Notes: generated by a model from the letters alone, not told the origin. Shown: positions 46,969 through 55,981, numbered from the stretch's first letter. The stretch: 64,000 nt of DNA from Mesorhizobium terrae (GCF_008727715.1 NZ_CP044218.1:4757501-4821500), one strand, 5' to 3'. Program-made: numbers and translations.

Positions 46969-46996
46969 TTGACTTTCCGAGCGCTTTCTTTATGTG
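46969..46996 (+). promoter_or_regulatory. probable rpmG promoter
   Basis: TTGACT and TATGTG are spaced by 16 bases, about 80 bases before the rpmG start. This is the best sigma-70-like pair in the gap between the transferase gene and rpmG. Confidence 0.4.
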
Positions 46997-47076
46997 TCCG
47001 GCCAAGTTTTCCGCGTCCGGGGTTTTCTTCCCGTGTCCCAGCGGCTCGAACTCCACGAAATCAACGGACGAACATC

Positions 47077-47244
47077 ATGGCCAAAGCCGCGAACATCAAG
47101 ATCAAGCTTCTTTCGACCGCCGACACCGGCTTCTTCTATGTGACGAGCAAGAACAGCCGCACCAAGACCGACAAGCTGTCGTTCCGCAAGTACGACCCGG
47201 TCGCCAAGAAGCATGTCGAATTCAAGGAAACCAAGATCAAGTAA
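47077..47244 (+). CDS. rpmG: 50S ribosomal protein L33
   Basis: Ribosomal protein of 55 residues near the E-site of the large subunit. [21 protein letters not shown] is the typical Rhizobiales form; it lacks the zinc-binding Cys pairs of the C+ paralogue (no Cys at all), so it is the zinc-independent C- type. It is a single-gene unit with its own promoter and a strong terminator. Confidence 0.98.
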   Translation: MAKAANIKIKLLSTADTGFFYVTSKNSRTKTDKLSFRKYDPVAKKHVEFKETKIK

Positions 47245-47266
47245 TCTGGTTTCCGTCATGAAATGC

Positions 47267-47294
47267 AAAACGCCGCCCTCTGGGCGGCGTTTTT
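47267..47294 (+). terminator. rho-independent terminator of rpmG
   Basis: CGCCGCCC pairs with GGGCGGCG around a three-base TCT loop, followed by five T, 22 bases after the rpmG stop. The A-run before the stem extends pairing with the T-run. Confidence 0.85.
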
Positions 47295-47642
47295 GTTTGC
47301 GCGGACGGAAAACCGGCATTCTCCACCCTCTAGGACATTTTGTTGATGTCGAGAGTGAAGAATAAGGGGGCCGGTCGGCGTGATGGCAGCGGTACGAGGA
47401 GGCCACTATATGCCAGCGCCGGCCGGCCGACCCCACGGACCCAGGAGATGCGGCGGACCTGAGCATCATGGGGTATCAGTGGAACTGCCGGATTTGCCCC
47501 CGCACCGACCGTCCCTCATTTGCGCGAGCACATTTGCCCAAGCTTATTCAAAAATCAACACTTTCTTAACCACGGACCGCGAATCGCCGGGGTTAAGGTA
47601 AACAGTCAGCGTTATCGGCGAGCACGGAGCGGCTGCTTGCCG
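47295..47642. other. intergenic stretch between rpmG and pleD
   Basis: A gap of nearly 350 bases between convergent rpmG and pleD. Short frames across it have no ribosome sites or familiar products. It contains the structured segment described separately and an inverted repeat CTTAACC/GGTTAAG (47565-47571 and 47591-47597) after the pleD stop. Confidence 0.5.
47366..47515. ncRNA. candidate rod-like structured RNA
   Basis: About 150 bases can fold end to end. GGG-C-CGGTCGG (47368-47378) pairs with CCGACCG-T-CCC (47505-47515). Inside, GGCAG (47385-47389) pairs with CTGCC (47485-47489), CCACTATA (47403-47410) pairs with TATCAGTGG (47474-47482, one bulge), and GATGC (47447-47451) pairs with GCATC (47463-47467). 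A competing fold pairs CCGGTCGGCG with CGCCGGCCGG (47417-47426). The rod with internal loops resembles 6S RNA in size and shape, but I cannot confirm that identity, the strand or a promoter. Confidence 0.35.
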
Positions 47643-49016
47643 TCAGGCTGCGTTGGCCACCACCCTGTTGCGGCCGCTGTTCTTGGCTTCGTAGAGGGCC
47701 AGATCAGCCCGCTTCATCAAGGCCTCGACCGTATCGCGCCCGTGCAGCAGCGAGGAAACGCCGACGCTGATCGTAATCTCCGCGGTCTGTCCGTCTCGCC
47801 CGATTGCAAACGGCACCTTCGCGATTTCGGCGCGAATGCGCTCGGCAACCTTTTCGGCGATCGCGCCTTCCGTATCCGGCATGACCACGACGAACTCCTC
47901 GCCGCCGAAACGACAGGCAAGGTCGATGCCGCGAACGTTCTTGCGCAGGCGATAGGCAAACTCGCGCAGCACGTCATCGCCACCGTCATGGCCAAAAGTG
48001 TCGTTGATGGTCTTGAAGCGATCGAGGTCGGTTATCATCACCGCCAACGGCCGGCGCCGCGCCACAGCCCGGTCGAACAAGGTTTGCAGATGGCTATCCA
48101 GGTAGCGACGGTTGTGCAGGCCGGTCAGCCCGTCCGTCACCGCCATCTCGATGGTCTGGGTCACGGAAGCGCGCAGCTGGTCATTGTAGCGCTTGCGGCG
48201 AACCTGCGTGCGCAACCGCGCGATCAACTCATGCGGATCGATCGGCCTGGTCAGATAGTCGTTGATGCCGAGTTCCAGGCCGCGAATGACCCTGTCCTCT
48301 TCACCCTGGTTGGCCAGCAATATGATCGGCACGAAGCGGGTGCGGTCGAGCGAGCGCAATTGCGAGCAAAGCCGCAGCGGATCGAAGTCGGCGAAATCGG
48401 TCGACACGAGGACACATTCGTAAGGCGTCTCGGCTGCCTGGAAGAAGCCGGCATGCGGATCCTTCGCCGTGTCAAGCGCGACCCGATCCCGCAAGGCCTT
48501 GCGAATGCGTTCCGAAGAGGCTTCGCGCTCATCGACAAGAAGCACGCGCGGCAAGGTATCGTCGTCGGCGATGTTGCGCGCCAGCAATTCCTCGATGCCG
48601 ATGTTGCGTGTAGTCGAAGCGCGAAGGCGCAGCTCGTCGGTCAGCATCTTGAGGCGCACCAGGCTTTTCACCCGGGTCATCAACTGAAGATCGTTGACGG
48701 GCTTGGTGAGGAAGTCGTCCGCGCCAGCCTCAAGCCCCCGCACGCGGTCGGTCACCTGATCGAGAGCGGTGACCATCACCACCGGGATATGGGCCGTGGC
48801 CGGATCGCTCTTCAAGCGGCGGCAGACTTCGAAACCATCCATGTCCGGCATCATGACGTCGAGCAGCACCACATCGACCTTGCCGTTCTCGCAGGTCTCG
48901 ATCGCATCGGGGCCGTTCGTCGCCGTCAGCACGTCGAAATATTCAGCTAGGAGCCGAACTTCCAGTAGCTTGACGTTGGCCGGCACGTCGTCGACGACAA
49001 GGATGCGGGCAGTCAT
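47643..49016 (-). CDS. pleD: response regulator diguanylate cyclase
   Basis: Two-receiver GGDEF protein of 457 residues, the PleD architecture. Receiver 1 (~1-120) has D9-D10 and the phosphoacceptor D53 in LLDVMMPD. Receiver 2 (~150-270) is degenerate, with no Asp in the equivalent strand. The GGDEF domain (~290-457) has GGEEF with RGID five residues before it, matching the RxxD inhibitory site. In Caulobacter, PleD makes c-di-GMP at the stalked pole after phosphorylation by DivJ. The ATG at 49016 matches the family start, 33 bases after divK; the pair is an operon as in Caulobacter. Confidence 0.95.
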   Translation of the reverse strand: MTARILVVDDVPANVKLLEVRLLAEYFDVLTATNGPDAIETCENGKVDVVLLDVMMPDMDGFEVCRRLKSDPATAHIPVVMVTALDQVTDRVRGLEAGADDFLTKPVNDLQLMTRVKSLVRLKMLTDELRLRASTTRNIGIEELLARNIADDDTLPRVLLVDEREASSERIRKALRDRVALDTAKDPHAGFFQAAETPYECVLVSTDFADFDPLRLCSQLRSLDRTRFVPIILLANQGEEDRVIRGLELGINDYLTRPIDPHELIARLRTQVRRKRYNDQLRASVTQTIEMAVTDGLTGLHNRRYLDSHLQTLFDRAVARRRPLAVMITDLDRFKTINDTFGHDGGDDVLREFAYRLRKNVRGIDLACRFGGEEFVVVMPDTEGAIAEKVAERIRAEIAKVPFAIGRDGQTAEITISVGVSSLLHGRDTVEALMKRADLALYEAKNSGRNRVVANAA

Positions 49017-49049
49017 TTCATGCGGCTCCGGGCTGGTGGCGAACAACCA

Positions 49050-49421
49050 TCAGGCGTCACCCAGATAGGATTTCACGGTCTCGATGAAGCGCGGCACCGA
49101 TATCGGCTTCGAAATATAGGCTTCGCAACCACCCTGGCGAATGCGCTCCTCATCCCCCTTCATGGCGAAGGCGGTGACCGCGATGACCGGAATGACGTGC
49201 AATTCGTCGTCTTCCTTCAGCCACTTGGTCACTTCCAGCCCTGACACTTCCGGCAGTTGGATATCCATGAGGATCAAGTCGGGCCGATGTTTGCGCGCAA
49301 GATCGAGCGCTTCGAGACCGTTACGGGTGCGCACGGTTTCATAGCCGCTGGCCTCGATGAGGTCGCGAAAGAGCTTCATATTGAGCTCATTGTCTTCGAC
49401 GATCATTACCTTCTTCGGCAT
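49050..49421 (-). CDS. divK: single-domain response regulator DivK
   Basis: A 123-residue receiver with no output domain. The acidic pair is E9-D10, the phosphoacceptor D53 is in [13 protein letters not shown], and the conserved Lys is in YISKPIS. Together with DivJ and PleC it controls CckA and hence CtrA in the cell cycle. The ATG at 49421 begins [12 protein letters not shown], the DivK start; a longer frame upstream is not conserved. pleD follows. Because a CtrA-like box was found elsewhere in this window, parts of the same circuit appear here. Confidence 0.96.
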   Translation of the reverse strand: MPKKVMIVEDNELNMKLFRDLIEASGYETVRTRNGLEALDLARKHRPDLILMDIQLPEVSGLEVTKWLKEDDELHVIPVIAVTAFAMKGDEERIRQGGCEAYISKPISVPRFIETVKSYLGDA

Positions 49422-49661
49422 TCTTTCCCGCTCCGACGACATTCCCGCGCGGAAACCGTCGTGATGCACTCCATCCCGAAGCGCCCAAACCCGGCTCCAC
49501 ATTAGCGCGAGATGATTGACGAAACGCAAACCGGCGGTGTGAAATCCGACCAGTCTGCACACAACAAGACAACAGCAACATCACACAAGCCTTGCCCTTG
49601 GCGACGCTTGTGACTACTTCCAGATGCAGACTCATCACCATTGTCGGAATCAAAGGTAGCG

Positions 49662-49964
49662 ATGGCAGACGCAGCGTCAATGCGTGAGCAGGCAGAGGCC
49701 CTCGCCGTCGGCGCGTTGGCCTTTGTTGCCAGCGACGCAGAATTGCTGCCCCGCTTCCTTGCGATTACCGGCATCGAAGCCAGTTCGATCCGGCGCGCGG
49801 CGGCGGAACCTGGCTTCCTGGCCGGAGTATTGCAATTCATCCTGGCGCATGAACCGACCTTGATGCGCTTCTGCGAGGAGACCGGCACCCCGCCGGCAGC
49901 GGTCGGCAAGGCGTTGCACGCCTTGCCGCTCGGAAACCAAGACGATTATGAGCGTTCGACATGA
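49662..49964 (+). CDS. DUF3572 family protein
   Basis: A 100-residue cytoplasmic protein, all-helical by composition, matching my memory of DUF3572 (EQAEALAVGALAFVASD, and a C-terminal FCEETGTPP segment). Function is unknown. AAAGG precedes the ATG at 49662, which is preferred over a TTG 21 bases upstream. Its stop overlaps the next gene by four bases (ATGA), so it is co-translated with the HAD-like protein. It is divergent from divK across 240 bases. Confidence 0.8.
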   Translation: MADAASMREQAEALAVGALAFVASDAELLPRFLAITGIEASSIRRAAAEPGFLAGVLQFILAHEPTLMRFCEETGTPPAAVGKALHALPLGNQDDYERST

Positions 49965-50614
49965 GTGACGATCCAGAGACAGCCCGCCAGATCGCCGAAC
50001 TGGCCAGCGACCACCGTCCGCTGCTGGTGCTCGACGTCGACGACGTGATCCTCGAATTCATCCGCCCGTTTCCGCGCTTTCTCGAACAGCGCGGCTACGA
50101 TCTGACCTTCGCCTCGTTCAGGCTGACCGGCAATGTCTCCGAGCGTGGCACAGGCCGGGTGGCCGAGCAGCATGAAGTGCACACGCTGCTGGACGACTTC
50201 TTCGCCGGCCAGGCTGAGTGGCAGTATGTTGCTGAAGGCGCTGCTGAGACCTTGAAATCACTGGAGGACCGGGCCGAAATCGTGTTGCTGACGGCGATGC
50301 CGCACAAGCATCGCTCCGCGCGGCGCGCCCATCTCGACCAGCTCGGCCTCCGTTACCCGCTGCTCACCACCGAAATGGCCAAGGGCCCGGCGGTGGCAAA
50401 ACTTCGCGGCGACAAGGGGCGACCGATCGCTTTCGTCGACGATCAGCCCAACAATCTGATCTCGGCGCGTGGTTCGGTTGCCGATGCGCATCTTTTCCAC
50501 CTGATGGCCGACAATTCGCTGCGTGCGTTCCTGCCGCCGCTGCCGGACGACCTGATCGTGGTACAGGATTGGCACGAAGCCGCTCCAAAGATCGCCCAGG
50601 CGCTGGGCGTTTAG
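49961..50614 (+). CDS. HAD-like hydrolase
   Basis: A 217-residue protein of haloacid-dehalogenase type. Motif I reads LDVDDVILEF, with the nucleophile Asp and the second Asp two residues on. Motif II Thr is in VLLTAMP, a Lys follows near residue 140, and the acidic motif IV is FVDDQPNN. Most such proteins are phosphatases acting on small metabolites. It overlaps the DUF3572 gene by four bases and is followed by a terminator hairpin. The substrate is unknown. Confidence 0.8.
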   Translation: MSDDPETARQIAELASDHRPLLVLDVDDVILEFIRPFPRFLEQRGYDLTFASFRLTGNVSERGTGRVAEQHEVHTLLDDFFAGQAEWQYVAEGAAETLKSLEDRAEIVLLTAMPHKHRSARRAHLDQLGLRYPLLTTEMAKGPAVAKLRGDKGRPIAFVDDQPNNLISARGSVADAHLFHLMADNSLRAFLPPLPDDLIVVQDWHEAAPKIAQALGV

Positions 50615-50649
50615 AAAGACCGCTTAACGCGCGGATATCCCACAAAAGA

Positions 50650-50682
50650 AAAGCCCCGCTCATGATCTCTGGGCGGGGCTTT
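50650..50682. terminator. bidirectional terminator
   Basis: AAAGCCCCGC pairs with GCGGGGCTTT in a ten-pair stem between the convergent HAD-like gene and the secreted-protein gene. T-rich sequence follows on the plus strand. Confidence 0.75.
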
Positions 50683-50722
50683 TCCATTTTTTATCGCGGT
50701 CGAACCGGCAGCCGCGTGGCCT

Positions 50723-52333
50723 CTATTGCTGTGGCGCCGGCTGCTCCTGTTCGGAATCCTGCGGCGCCTCCTCGCTCTGGTCGGGGTCCTGCGCCGGATC
50801 GGTGGCCTGATCGTCCGTCGCGTTGTCGTCCGTCACGCCTTCCTCGCCGGGTTGCACGACCGGGTCGGCTGCCTTGACCGTGACGCCGTTGACGATGACG
50901 GATCCGTCCGACTTGCCGTTCACCACCCATTCGATGCGGCCGTCCGGCAGGGTCTTGGCAAAACCCTTCATTGCCAGCGCGGCGGCAACGGCATTGCTTG
51001 CATCCGGTGTGGTCTTGGAAGCTTCCTGCAGCGTCTCCACGATCTTGTCATAGCCAGAGACGGTCACCGTCATGTCGACGTCCGGCTTCTTGGTCGGGTC
51101 CGGCTTGTCATACGGGAAACGGACCTCGCCCTTGAACGCGATCTCGGTGTCCTTGTTCTTGATGACGCTGGGCTCGATCAGTACCTTGGGCGACTTGGCC
51201 AGGAACTCGGCTCCGATCTGGTCGCCGAATTCGGCGGGCAGCGGCGGCTCCTTGGTCAGGTCGAAGGCGTCGATGGACTTGCGCGCCATGGTATCGAGAT
51301 CGAGATTGGCGCCGCCGAAATTGAGCTCGATATCGGTGGGCAACAGCGAAGCGCTCCAGGTCGGCAGCATTTGCGCCGCGATTGCCGGCACGGTCAGACC
51401 GCTGGCCTTCAGCCCGTAGCTCACCGTACCGTTCTTGCTGACGCCGTCGGCACCGAACTTGGCCACCAGCTCGGTCGTGTTGAACTCGCCGAGTGGCGTA
51501 CCGACCTTGAAATCCTTGAACTTATAGGTGCCGTCAAAGCGCTGCCAAACCGGCAACGCCGCCAGCAGCAAGGTCTTGAGCTCCGCTTGATTGGCCTTGA
51601 GCTTGGCTTCGTCCTCATTGGCAACGCCGAAACCGACGAGATCGAGTATCGCGCGGCTGCGCAGTCCCTTGGCCGTCGCATCCACCACCAGGCTCGGCGA
51701 GTTGAAGGTCAGCGGCATCTTCATGCCGGTTTCGGTATCGTCGATCGTGACCGTCTCGCTGAAGTCAGCCATAGTCTGCGACATGGCGAAATCGACGCCA
51801 CCGTCCGCCGCCTTGGTCGCAGTGCCGGTCATCGTTGTCGCCCCGGCGCGTGCCTCGACGCTCGACTTCGCATCCTTCGAAGCCATAGTCATGCCGGCCA
51901 TCGAGGACGTCAGATTGGTGAAGGCAGCGAGGGCCGGGTCGTAGACGCCGGCCATCTTGCCGTCCTTCAGATCGAACTCGGTAGTCTGTTGTCCCTCGGG
52001 GCCCTTTACCTCGAACGTTCCCTTCGACGAGAAGGTGCTGCCGACATCCCAGGTGCCGTCGGGGCGCGGTTTGACATTCAGCACATAGGGCGGCAGGTCG
52101 AATTTGACGAAATCCTGCTCTGGCATCGCCTTGACGAGCGCCTTGAAATCGACGGTGAGCTGGTAGGCGTCACCCTTAGGCTCCACTTTTACAACGCCCT
52201 TCTCGAAAGCCTGATTTCCGAGATAGCGGGCAATGTCCTTCTGGATTTGGGCGGCACCCTGGGCATCGATGCCCTGTGCGAAGGCCGGGGCGCAGATCGC
52301 CAAAGCCGAAACAGTCGTCAAAACACGGCGCAC
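50723..52333 (-). CDS. large secreted protein with acidic C-terminal tail
   Basis: A 536-residue protein of no family that I can name with confidence; a DUF2125-type envelope protein is one possibility. A signal peptide ends PAFAQG near residue 20. Residues ~21-480 are beta-rich, with recurring segments such as DGTWDVG and TEFDLKDGKM, suggesting a long beta structure. The last ~55 residues are low-complexity and strongly acidic (Asp, Glu, Gln, Pro). There are no Cys. It starts with GTG at 52333, with GGAGA eight bases upstream. It is likely a periplasmic or envelope protein. It is a single-gene unit between two terminators or divergent genes. Confidence 0.72.
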   Translation of the reverse strand: MRRVLTTVSALAICAPAFAQGIDAQGAAQIQKDIARYLGNQAFEKGVVKVEPKGDAYQLTVDFKALVKAMPEQDFVKFDLPPYVLNVKPRPDGTWDVGSTFSSKGTFEVKGPEGQQTTEFDLKDGKMAGVYDPALAAFTNLTSSMAGMTMASKDAKSSVEARAGATTMTGTATKAADGGVDFAMSQTMADFSETVTIDDTETGMKMPLTFNSPSLVVDATAKGLRSRAILDLVGFGVANEDEAKLKANQAELKTLLLAALPVWQRFDGTYKFKDFKVGTPLGEFNTTELVAKFGADGVSKNGTVSYGLKASGLTVPAIAAQMLPTWSASLLPTDIELNFGGANLDLDTMARKSIDAFDLTKEPPLPAEFGDQIGAEFLAKSPKVLIEPSVIKNKDTEIAFKGEVRFPYDKPDPTKKPDVDMTVTVSGYDKIVETLQEASKTTPDASNAVAAALAMKGFAKTLPDGRIEWVVNGKSDGSVIVNGVTVKAADPVVQPGEEGVTDDNATDDQATDPAQDPDQSEEAPQDSEQEQPAPQQ

Positions 52334-52482
52334 TTATGGTCTCCACTTTTGTTCAAGGACGAAAAGCCCAATCCGATCGGACCCTTCGTAGGAAATTACA
52401 GCCTCAATCACAAGGCGACATGACAAGGCCAACGCAGCCGGCGTGGCTTGAAGGCCGATGGCGCTGCAGGTGCGCCGACGGA

Positions 52483-53058
52483 CTACAGAATCAGCCGCAT
52501 CAGCGGTCGCCCCGCCTTGCGTTCGACAAGACGCTGGAAGCCTGCCTGCTCGAAAACGCGCGAAGAGCCAACGAACAGCCCGACGGAACGCGAATCGCGC
52601 GACAGGTCGATCGGGCACGCTTCGATCATCCGGGCTCCGCTGCTACGGGCAAAATCGATGCCGCCGGCCACCAGCCGGTGGGTCAGTCCCTGACCACGAG
52701 CCTTGGTGCGGATGAAAAAACACGAGATTGCCCACACAGCTGGATCGTCCGCATCGGTTGCATCGACCGGCGCCGATCCCCTGCCCTTGTTGTTCCACTC
52801 GGGCACGTCGGCGCGCGGACCGATCTGCATCCAGCCATTCGCCACGCCATCTTCCAACACCAGCAGGCCCGGCGGCGGCCCAGCCTCGATGCGTGTCCTG
52901 ATATGATCCTTGTTGCTCTGGCGACTGCCCGACCGCCGTTCCGCCGGAGGCAGCCGGAAATGCGTGCACCAACAGCCATAGCAGGCGCCCTGCTTGCCGA
53001 ACAAATCTTCGAATTGCGGCCATAGATCCGGGGTCAAATGGTGGATTTCGATGCTCAT
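52483..53058 (-). CDS. GNAT-family N-acetyltransferase
   Basis: A 191-residue cytoplasmic protein. The acetyl-CoA motif is [23 protein letters not shown], with the R/Q-x-x-G-x-G/A pattern as RGQGLT, and the later strand contains IEACPIDL. The N-terminal part [17 protein letters not shown] is Cys-rich and typical of a GNAT group seen in rhizobia. GGAGGGA precedes the ATG. It is divergent from dinB; the gap of 76 bases contains a LexA box, so it could be co-regulated. The acceptor is unknown. Confidence 0.85.
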   Translation of the reverse strand: MSIEIHHLTPDLWPQFEDLFGKQGACYGCWCTHFRLPPAERRSGSRQSNKDHIRTRIEAGPPPGLLVLEDGVANGWMQIGPRADVPEWNNKGRGSAPVDATDADDPAVWAISCFFIRTKARGQGLTHRLVAGGIDFARSSGARMIEACPIDLSRDSRSVGLFVGSSRVFEQAGFQRLVERKAGRPLMRLIL

Positions 53059-53113
53059 GACGCGTCCCTCCAGTCGCCTTGCATGGACCGGCCGTGTAGA
53101 CTACATTGACAAT

Positions 53114-53128
53114 GTTCTCTTTATGTTC
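53114..53128 (+). promoter_or_regulatory. LexA box GTTC-N7-GTTC upstream of dinB
   Basis: GTTCTCTTTATGTTC matches the alphaproteobacterial SOS operator exactly. It sits six bases before the chosen dinB start and directly after a TTGACA (53106-53111), so bound LexA would block that promoter. Only one such box near a DNA-damage gene was found in the window. Confidence 0.65.
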
Positions 53129-53134
53129 GCAGTG

Positions 53135-54451
53135 ATGGCGGCACCTGTCAACGATCCCGAGCATGGTTTTTGTCGCGACTGCCTGACGCCACAGCGCAGC
53201 AGAGCGATGCGCTGTGAACGATGCGGCAGCCCGCGCATCGTTCGCCATGCCGAACTTTACAGCCTGCACCTTGCCCATATCGACTGCGACGCTTTCTATG
53301 CGGCGGTCGAGAAACGCGACAATCCGGCGCTGCGCGACAAGCCGGTCATTGTCGGCGGCGGCAAGCGCGGCGTGGTCTCGACCGCATGCTACATTGCCCG
53401 CATCCATGGCGTACGCTCGGCGATGCCGATGTTCAAGGCGCTCGAGGCATGCCCCGAGGCCATCGTCGTCAAACCGGACATGGAGAAGTATGTGCGGGTG
53501 GGACGCGAGGTGCGCGCCATGATGCTGGCGCTGACACCTCTGGTCGAGCCGATCTCGATCGACGAGGCGTTCCTGGACCTTGCCGGAACGGAGAAACTGC
53601 ATGGCCTGCCGCCGGCGCTGGTGCTGGCGCGTTTCGCGCAAGCCGTCGAGAAAGAGATCGGCATCACTGTTTCGGCCGGGCTTTCCTACTGCAAGTTTCT
53701 GGCCAAGATCGCGTCGGACTTCCGCAAGCCGCGCGGCTACGCAGTGATCGGTGAGGAGGAAGCGGTGTCGTTCCTCGCCGAGCAGCCGGTGACGATGATC
53801 TGGGGGGTCGGCAAGGCCTTCGCCGAAGTGCTGGCCCGCGACGGCATCCGCATGATCGGCCAATTGCAGAAGATGGAACGCAGCGACCTGATGGGGCGCT
53901 ATGGAGTGATGGGGGATCGGCTTTATCGCCTGTCGCGCGGCGAGGATGATCGACGCGTTCATCCAGACCATGACGCAAAAAGCGTATCCGCCGAAACGAC
54001 ATTCGATACCGACATCGCCAAGATGGACGACCTTCTTCCGGTGCTGCGGGCATTGTCCGAAAAAGTATCGGCGCGACTGAAGAAGGCCGGCATAGCCGGC
54101 CGCACAGTCGTGCTCAAGCTCAAGAGCCAGGACTTCAAGCTACGCACACGCAACAGGCAGCTTGCCGATCCAACCCGACTCGCCGACCGCATTTTTTCAA
54201 CCGGGCTCGACCTGTTGCGCCGGGAGGCGGACGGCACCAGATATCGCCTTCTGGGCATCGGCGTCAGCGACCTTTCCGACGACGAGAAGGCCGATCCGCC
54301 TGATCTTGTCGATCTGCAATCGCGCAAGCGGGCGCTGGCCGAGGGCGCAATCGACACGTTGCGCGACAAGTTCGGACGCAAGGCGGTGGAAACCGGCTAT
54401 ACGTTCGGCAAGGGACGCAATGCCCATCCGCCGGAACATCTCGACGACTGA
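53135..54451 (+). CDS. dinB: DNA polymerase IV (Y family)
   Basis: Error-prone translesion polymerase of 438 residues. The palm catalytic residues are D50 and D52 in HIDCDAF and the Asp-Glu pair in [23 protein letters not shown] residues and the little-finger domain follow. The N-terminus has ~40 extra residues carrying C13-x2-C16 and C27-x2-C30, a likely zinc ribbon, seen in rhizobial DinB but not E. coli. Starts at 53123 and 53135 are in frame; 53135 is preferred because the earlier ATG lies inside the LexA box. Expression should be induced by DNA damage. Confidence 0.92.
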   Translation: MAAPVNDPEHGFCRDCLTPQRSRAMRCERCGSPRIVRHAELYSLHLAHIDCDAFYAAVEKRDNPALRDKPVIVGGGKRGVVSTACYIARIHGVRSAMPMFKALEACPEAIVVKPDMEKYVRVGREVRAMMLALTPLVEPISIDEAFLDLAGTEKLHGLPPALVLARFAQAVEKEIGITVSAGLSYCKFLAKIASDFRKPRGYAVIGEEEAVSFLAEQPVTMIWGVGKAFAEVLARDGIRMIGQLQKMERSDLMGRYGVMGDRLYRLSRGEDDRRVHPDHDAKSVSAETTFDTDIAKMDDLLPVLRALSEKVSARLKKAGIAGRTVVLKLKSQDFKLRTRNRQLADPTRLADRIFSTGLDLLRREADGTRYRLLGIGVSDLSDDEKADPPDLVDLQSRKRALAEGAIDTLRDKFGRKAVETGYTFGKGRNAHPPEHLDD

Positions 54452-54526
54452 CGCCGCATCCTCTGGCCCAGAAGATTGGCGGGTCTACAGATTGCCGGAT
54501 AACGGCCGGCTTGCGAAACAACGTTC

Positions 54527-55408
54527 ATGGCACCGGCTCCCTCGATCCCCAAAGCGGCGTTCTGGATGGCGTTGTCGATCGCGTCCTTCCTGCTGATGTC
54601 GGTCGCGGGACGAGCGACGACAAGCGCGCTCAGCGTCTTCCAGGTTCTGGAGATGCGCTCGGTGATCGGCTGGTTCATCCTGCTGCCTCTGGTCATCAGC
54701 CAGGGTGGTTTCGCCGCCATGGCCTCGCCACGGCTGCCGCTGCATATCGCGCGCAACGTGATCCATTATGTCGGTCAGGGTGCCTGGCTTTATGCGCTGA
54801 CATTGATCCCGCTCGGCGTGCTGATCTCCATCGAATTCACCACCCCGATCTGGACCGCCCTGCTTGCCGTTTTGTTCCTCGGCGAACGCCTCAACAAGTT
54901 CCGCATCGCCTCGATCGTGCTTGGTCTTATCGGCGTCGTCATCATCGTGCGTCCGAGCACCGGCTCGGTTGATACCGGCCACCTGATTGTTCTCGGCGCG
55001 GCCGCCTGTTTTGGCGCCTCGGTGGTCATGGTGAAGGCGTTGACGCGCACCGACAGCGTGGTGCGCATCATCTTCTGGATGCTCGTCGTGCAATCGGTGC
55101 TCGGCCTCGTTCCGGCTCTGCTCGAATGGCGCAATCCGTCGCTTTCACTGTGGCCGTGGATTTTCACCATCGCATTCACCGGCATGTCCTCGCATTTCTG
55201 CATGGCGAGGGCCTTGACCTATGCTGACGCCACGCTGATTTCGCCGATGGACTTCCTGCGCGTGCCCTTGTCGGCCCTATTGGGCTGGCTGGTCTATCAC
55301 GAGCAGATCGATGCCTTCACCGCCGGTGGCGCCGCGCTGATTTTGATGGGCAATTTGCTCAACCTGCAGAAGCGACCGGCAAAACCCGCCGAAGTGGCGG
55401 CGAGTTGA
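54527..55408 (+). CDS. EamA-family (DMT) transporter
   Basis: Inner-membrane protein of 293 residues with ten expected membrane segments in two EamA repeats (~15-145 and ~160-285). FTTPIWTALLAVLFLGERL in the first and DFLRVPLSALLGWLVYHEQ in the second are the typical end-of-repeat motifs. Such proteins usually export amino acids or other metabolites. It follows dinB by 75 bases on the same strand, but no functional link is obvious. No strong ribosome site is visible at the ATG. Confidence 0.85.
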   Translation: MAPAPSIPKAAFWMALSIASFLLMSVAGRATTSALSVFQVLEMRSVIGWFILLPLVISQGGFAAMASPRLPLHIARNVIHYVGQGAWLYALTLIPLGVLISIEFTTPIWTALLAVLFLGERLNKFRIASIVLGLIGVVIIVRPSTGSVDTGHLIVLGAAACFGASVVMVKALTRTDSVVRIIFWMLVVQSVLGLVPALLEWRNPSLSLWPWIFTIAFTGMSSHFCMARALTYADATLISPMDFLRVPLSALLGWLVYHEQIDAFTAGGAALILMGNLLNLQKRPAKPAEVAAS

Positions 55409-55474
55409 CGCGCCCAGCGCTTCGACTACGCCCTCCGATTGTCTGAAACCGATGTCGATTCTCGTTCTGACGCG

Positions 55475-55981
55475 CTAGTTGCGCTTCAGGTCGATCTGGG
55501 CTGTGACGACCGACTTGCCGCTCGGCAGGTCCTTGTCGATGGTAACGATGCGCATGGCATTCGTTCCGATCTTCTCGACGCGCATCTCGGCATCCCGGTC
55601 GCCATTCACCAGTTTCGCCCAGCGGATGGCGAGGTTGAGCGCCTGGCCCTTGCGTCGCCCCGACAACGCGGCAGGTCCGGTTCGCGAGCCGATATAGGTC
55701 CCGCTGTAGCGCTGCCCGTCGGTCTTCAACCGCACCCCGATGCTGCGCGAAATCAGTATCAAGCCGCGACAATTGCCGTCGAGCGTTAGAAACGCGTCAC
55801 CGGATTTCGCGGTGAAGGAGCAGGAAACGCTGACCGGTGATGCCTTTGTGTTGATGCGGAAGCTGCCCTTGCCGCTCCATTTGCCGGCCATCGAGACAAA
55901 GAACCGCGGCTCCGCGGCATGAGCTGGTTGCGCAAGGGAAAGGGCGACGAGAACTGCACCCAGGTAGAGGCGGACCAACAT
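55475..55981 (-). CDS. small secreted hypothetical protein
   Basis: A 168-residue protein of unknown family. A signal peptide ends QPAHAAE near residue 24. The mature part starts VSMAGKWSGKGSFRIN, which resembles the opening of lipocalin-like or THAP4-like beta barrels in periplasmic proteins. It has two Cys (SCSF and GNCRG) about 22 residues apart that could form a disulphide. GGAGA precedes the ATG at 55981 by ten bases. It is likely periplasmic; function cannot be assigned. The gene ends 67 bases before the convergent EamA gene. Confidence 0.72.
   Translation of the reverse strand: MLVRLYLGAVLVALSLAQPAHAAEPRFFVSMAGKWSGKGSFRINTKASPVSVSCSFTAKSGDAFLTLDGNCRGLILISRSIGVRLKTDGQRYSGTYIGSRTGPAALSGRRKGQALNLAIRWAKLVNGDRDAEMRVEKIGTNAMRIVTIDKDLPSGKSVVTAQIDLKRN

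Noticed and set aside
47565..47597. TTAA pairs after pleD considered as a CtrA site
   Set aside because: The two TTAA are about 22 bases apart, not seven. They form an inverted repeat after the stop codon, more like a transcript-end hairpin.
47380..47601. Short plus-strand frame in the rpmG-pleD gap
   Set aside because: It has no ribosome site or recognisable product and runs through the structured segment.
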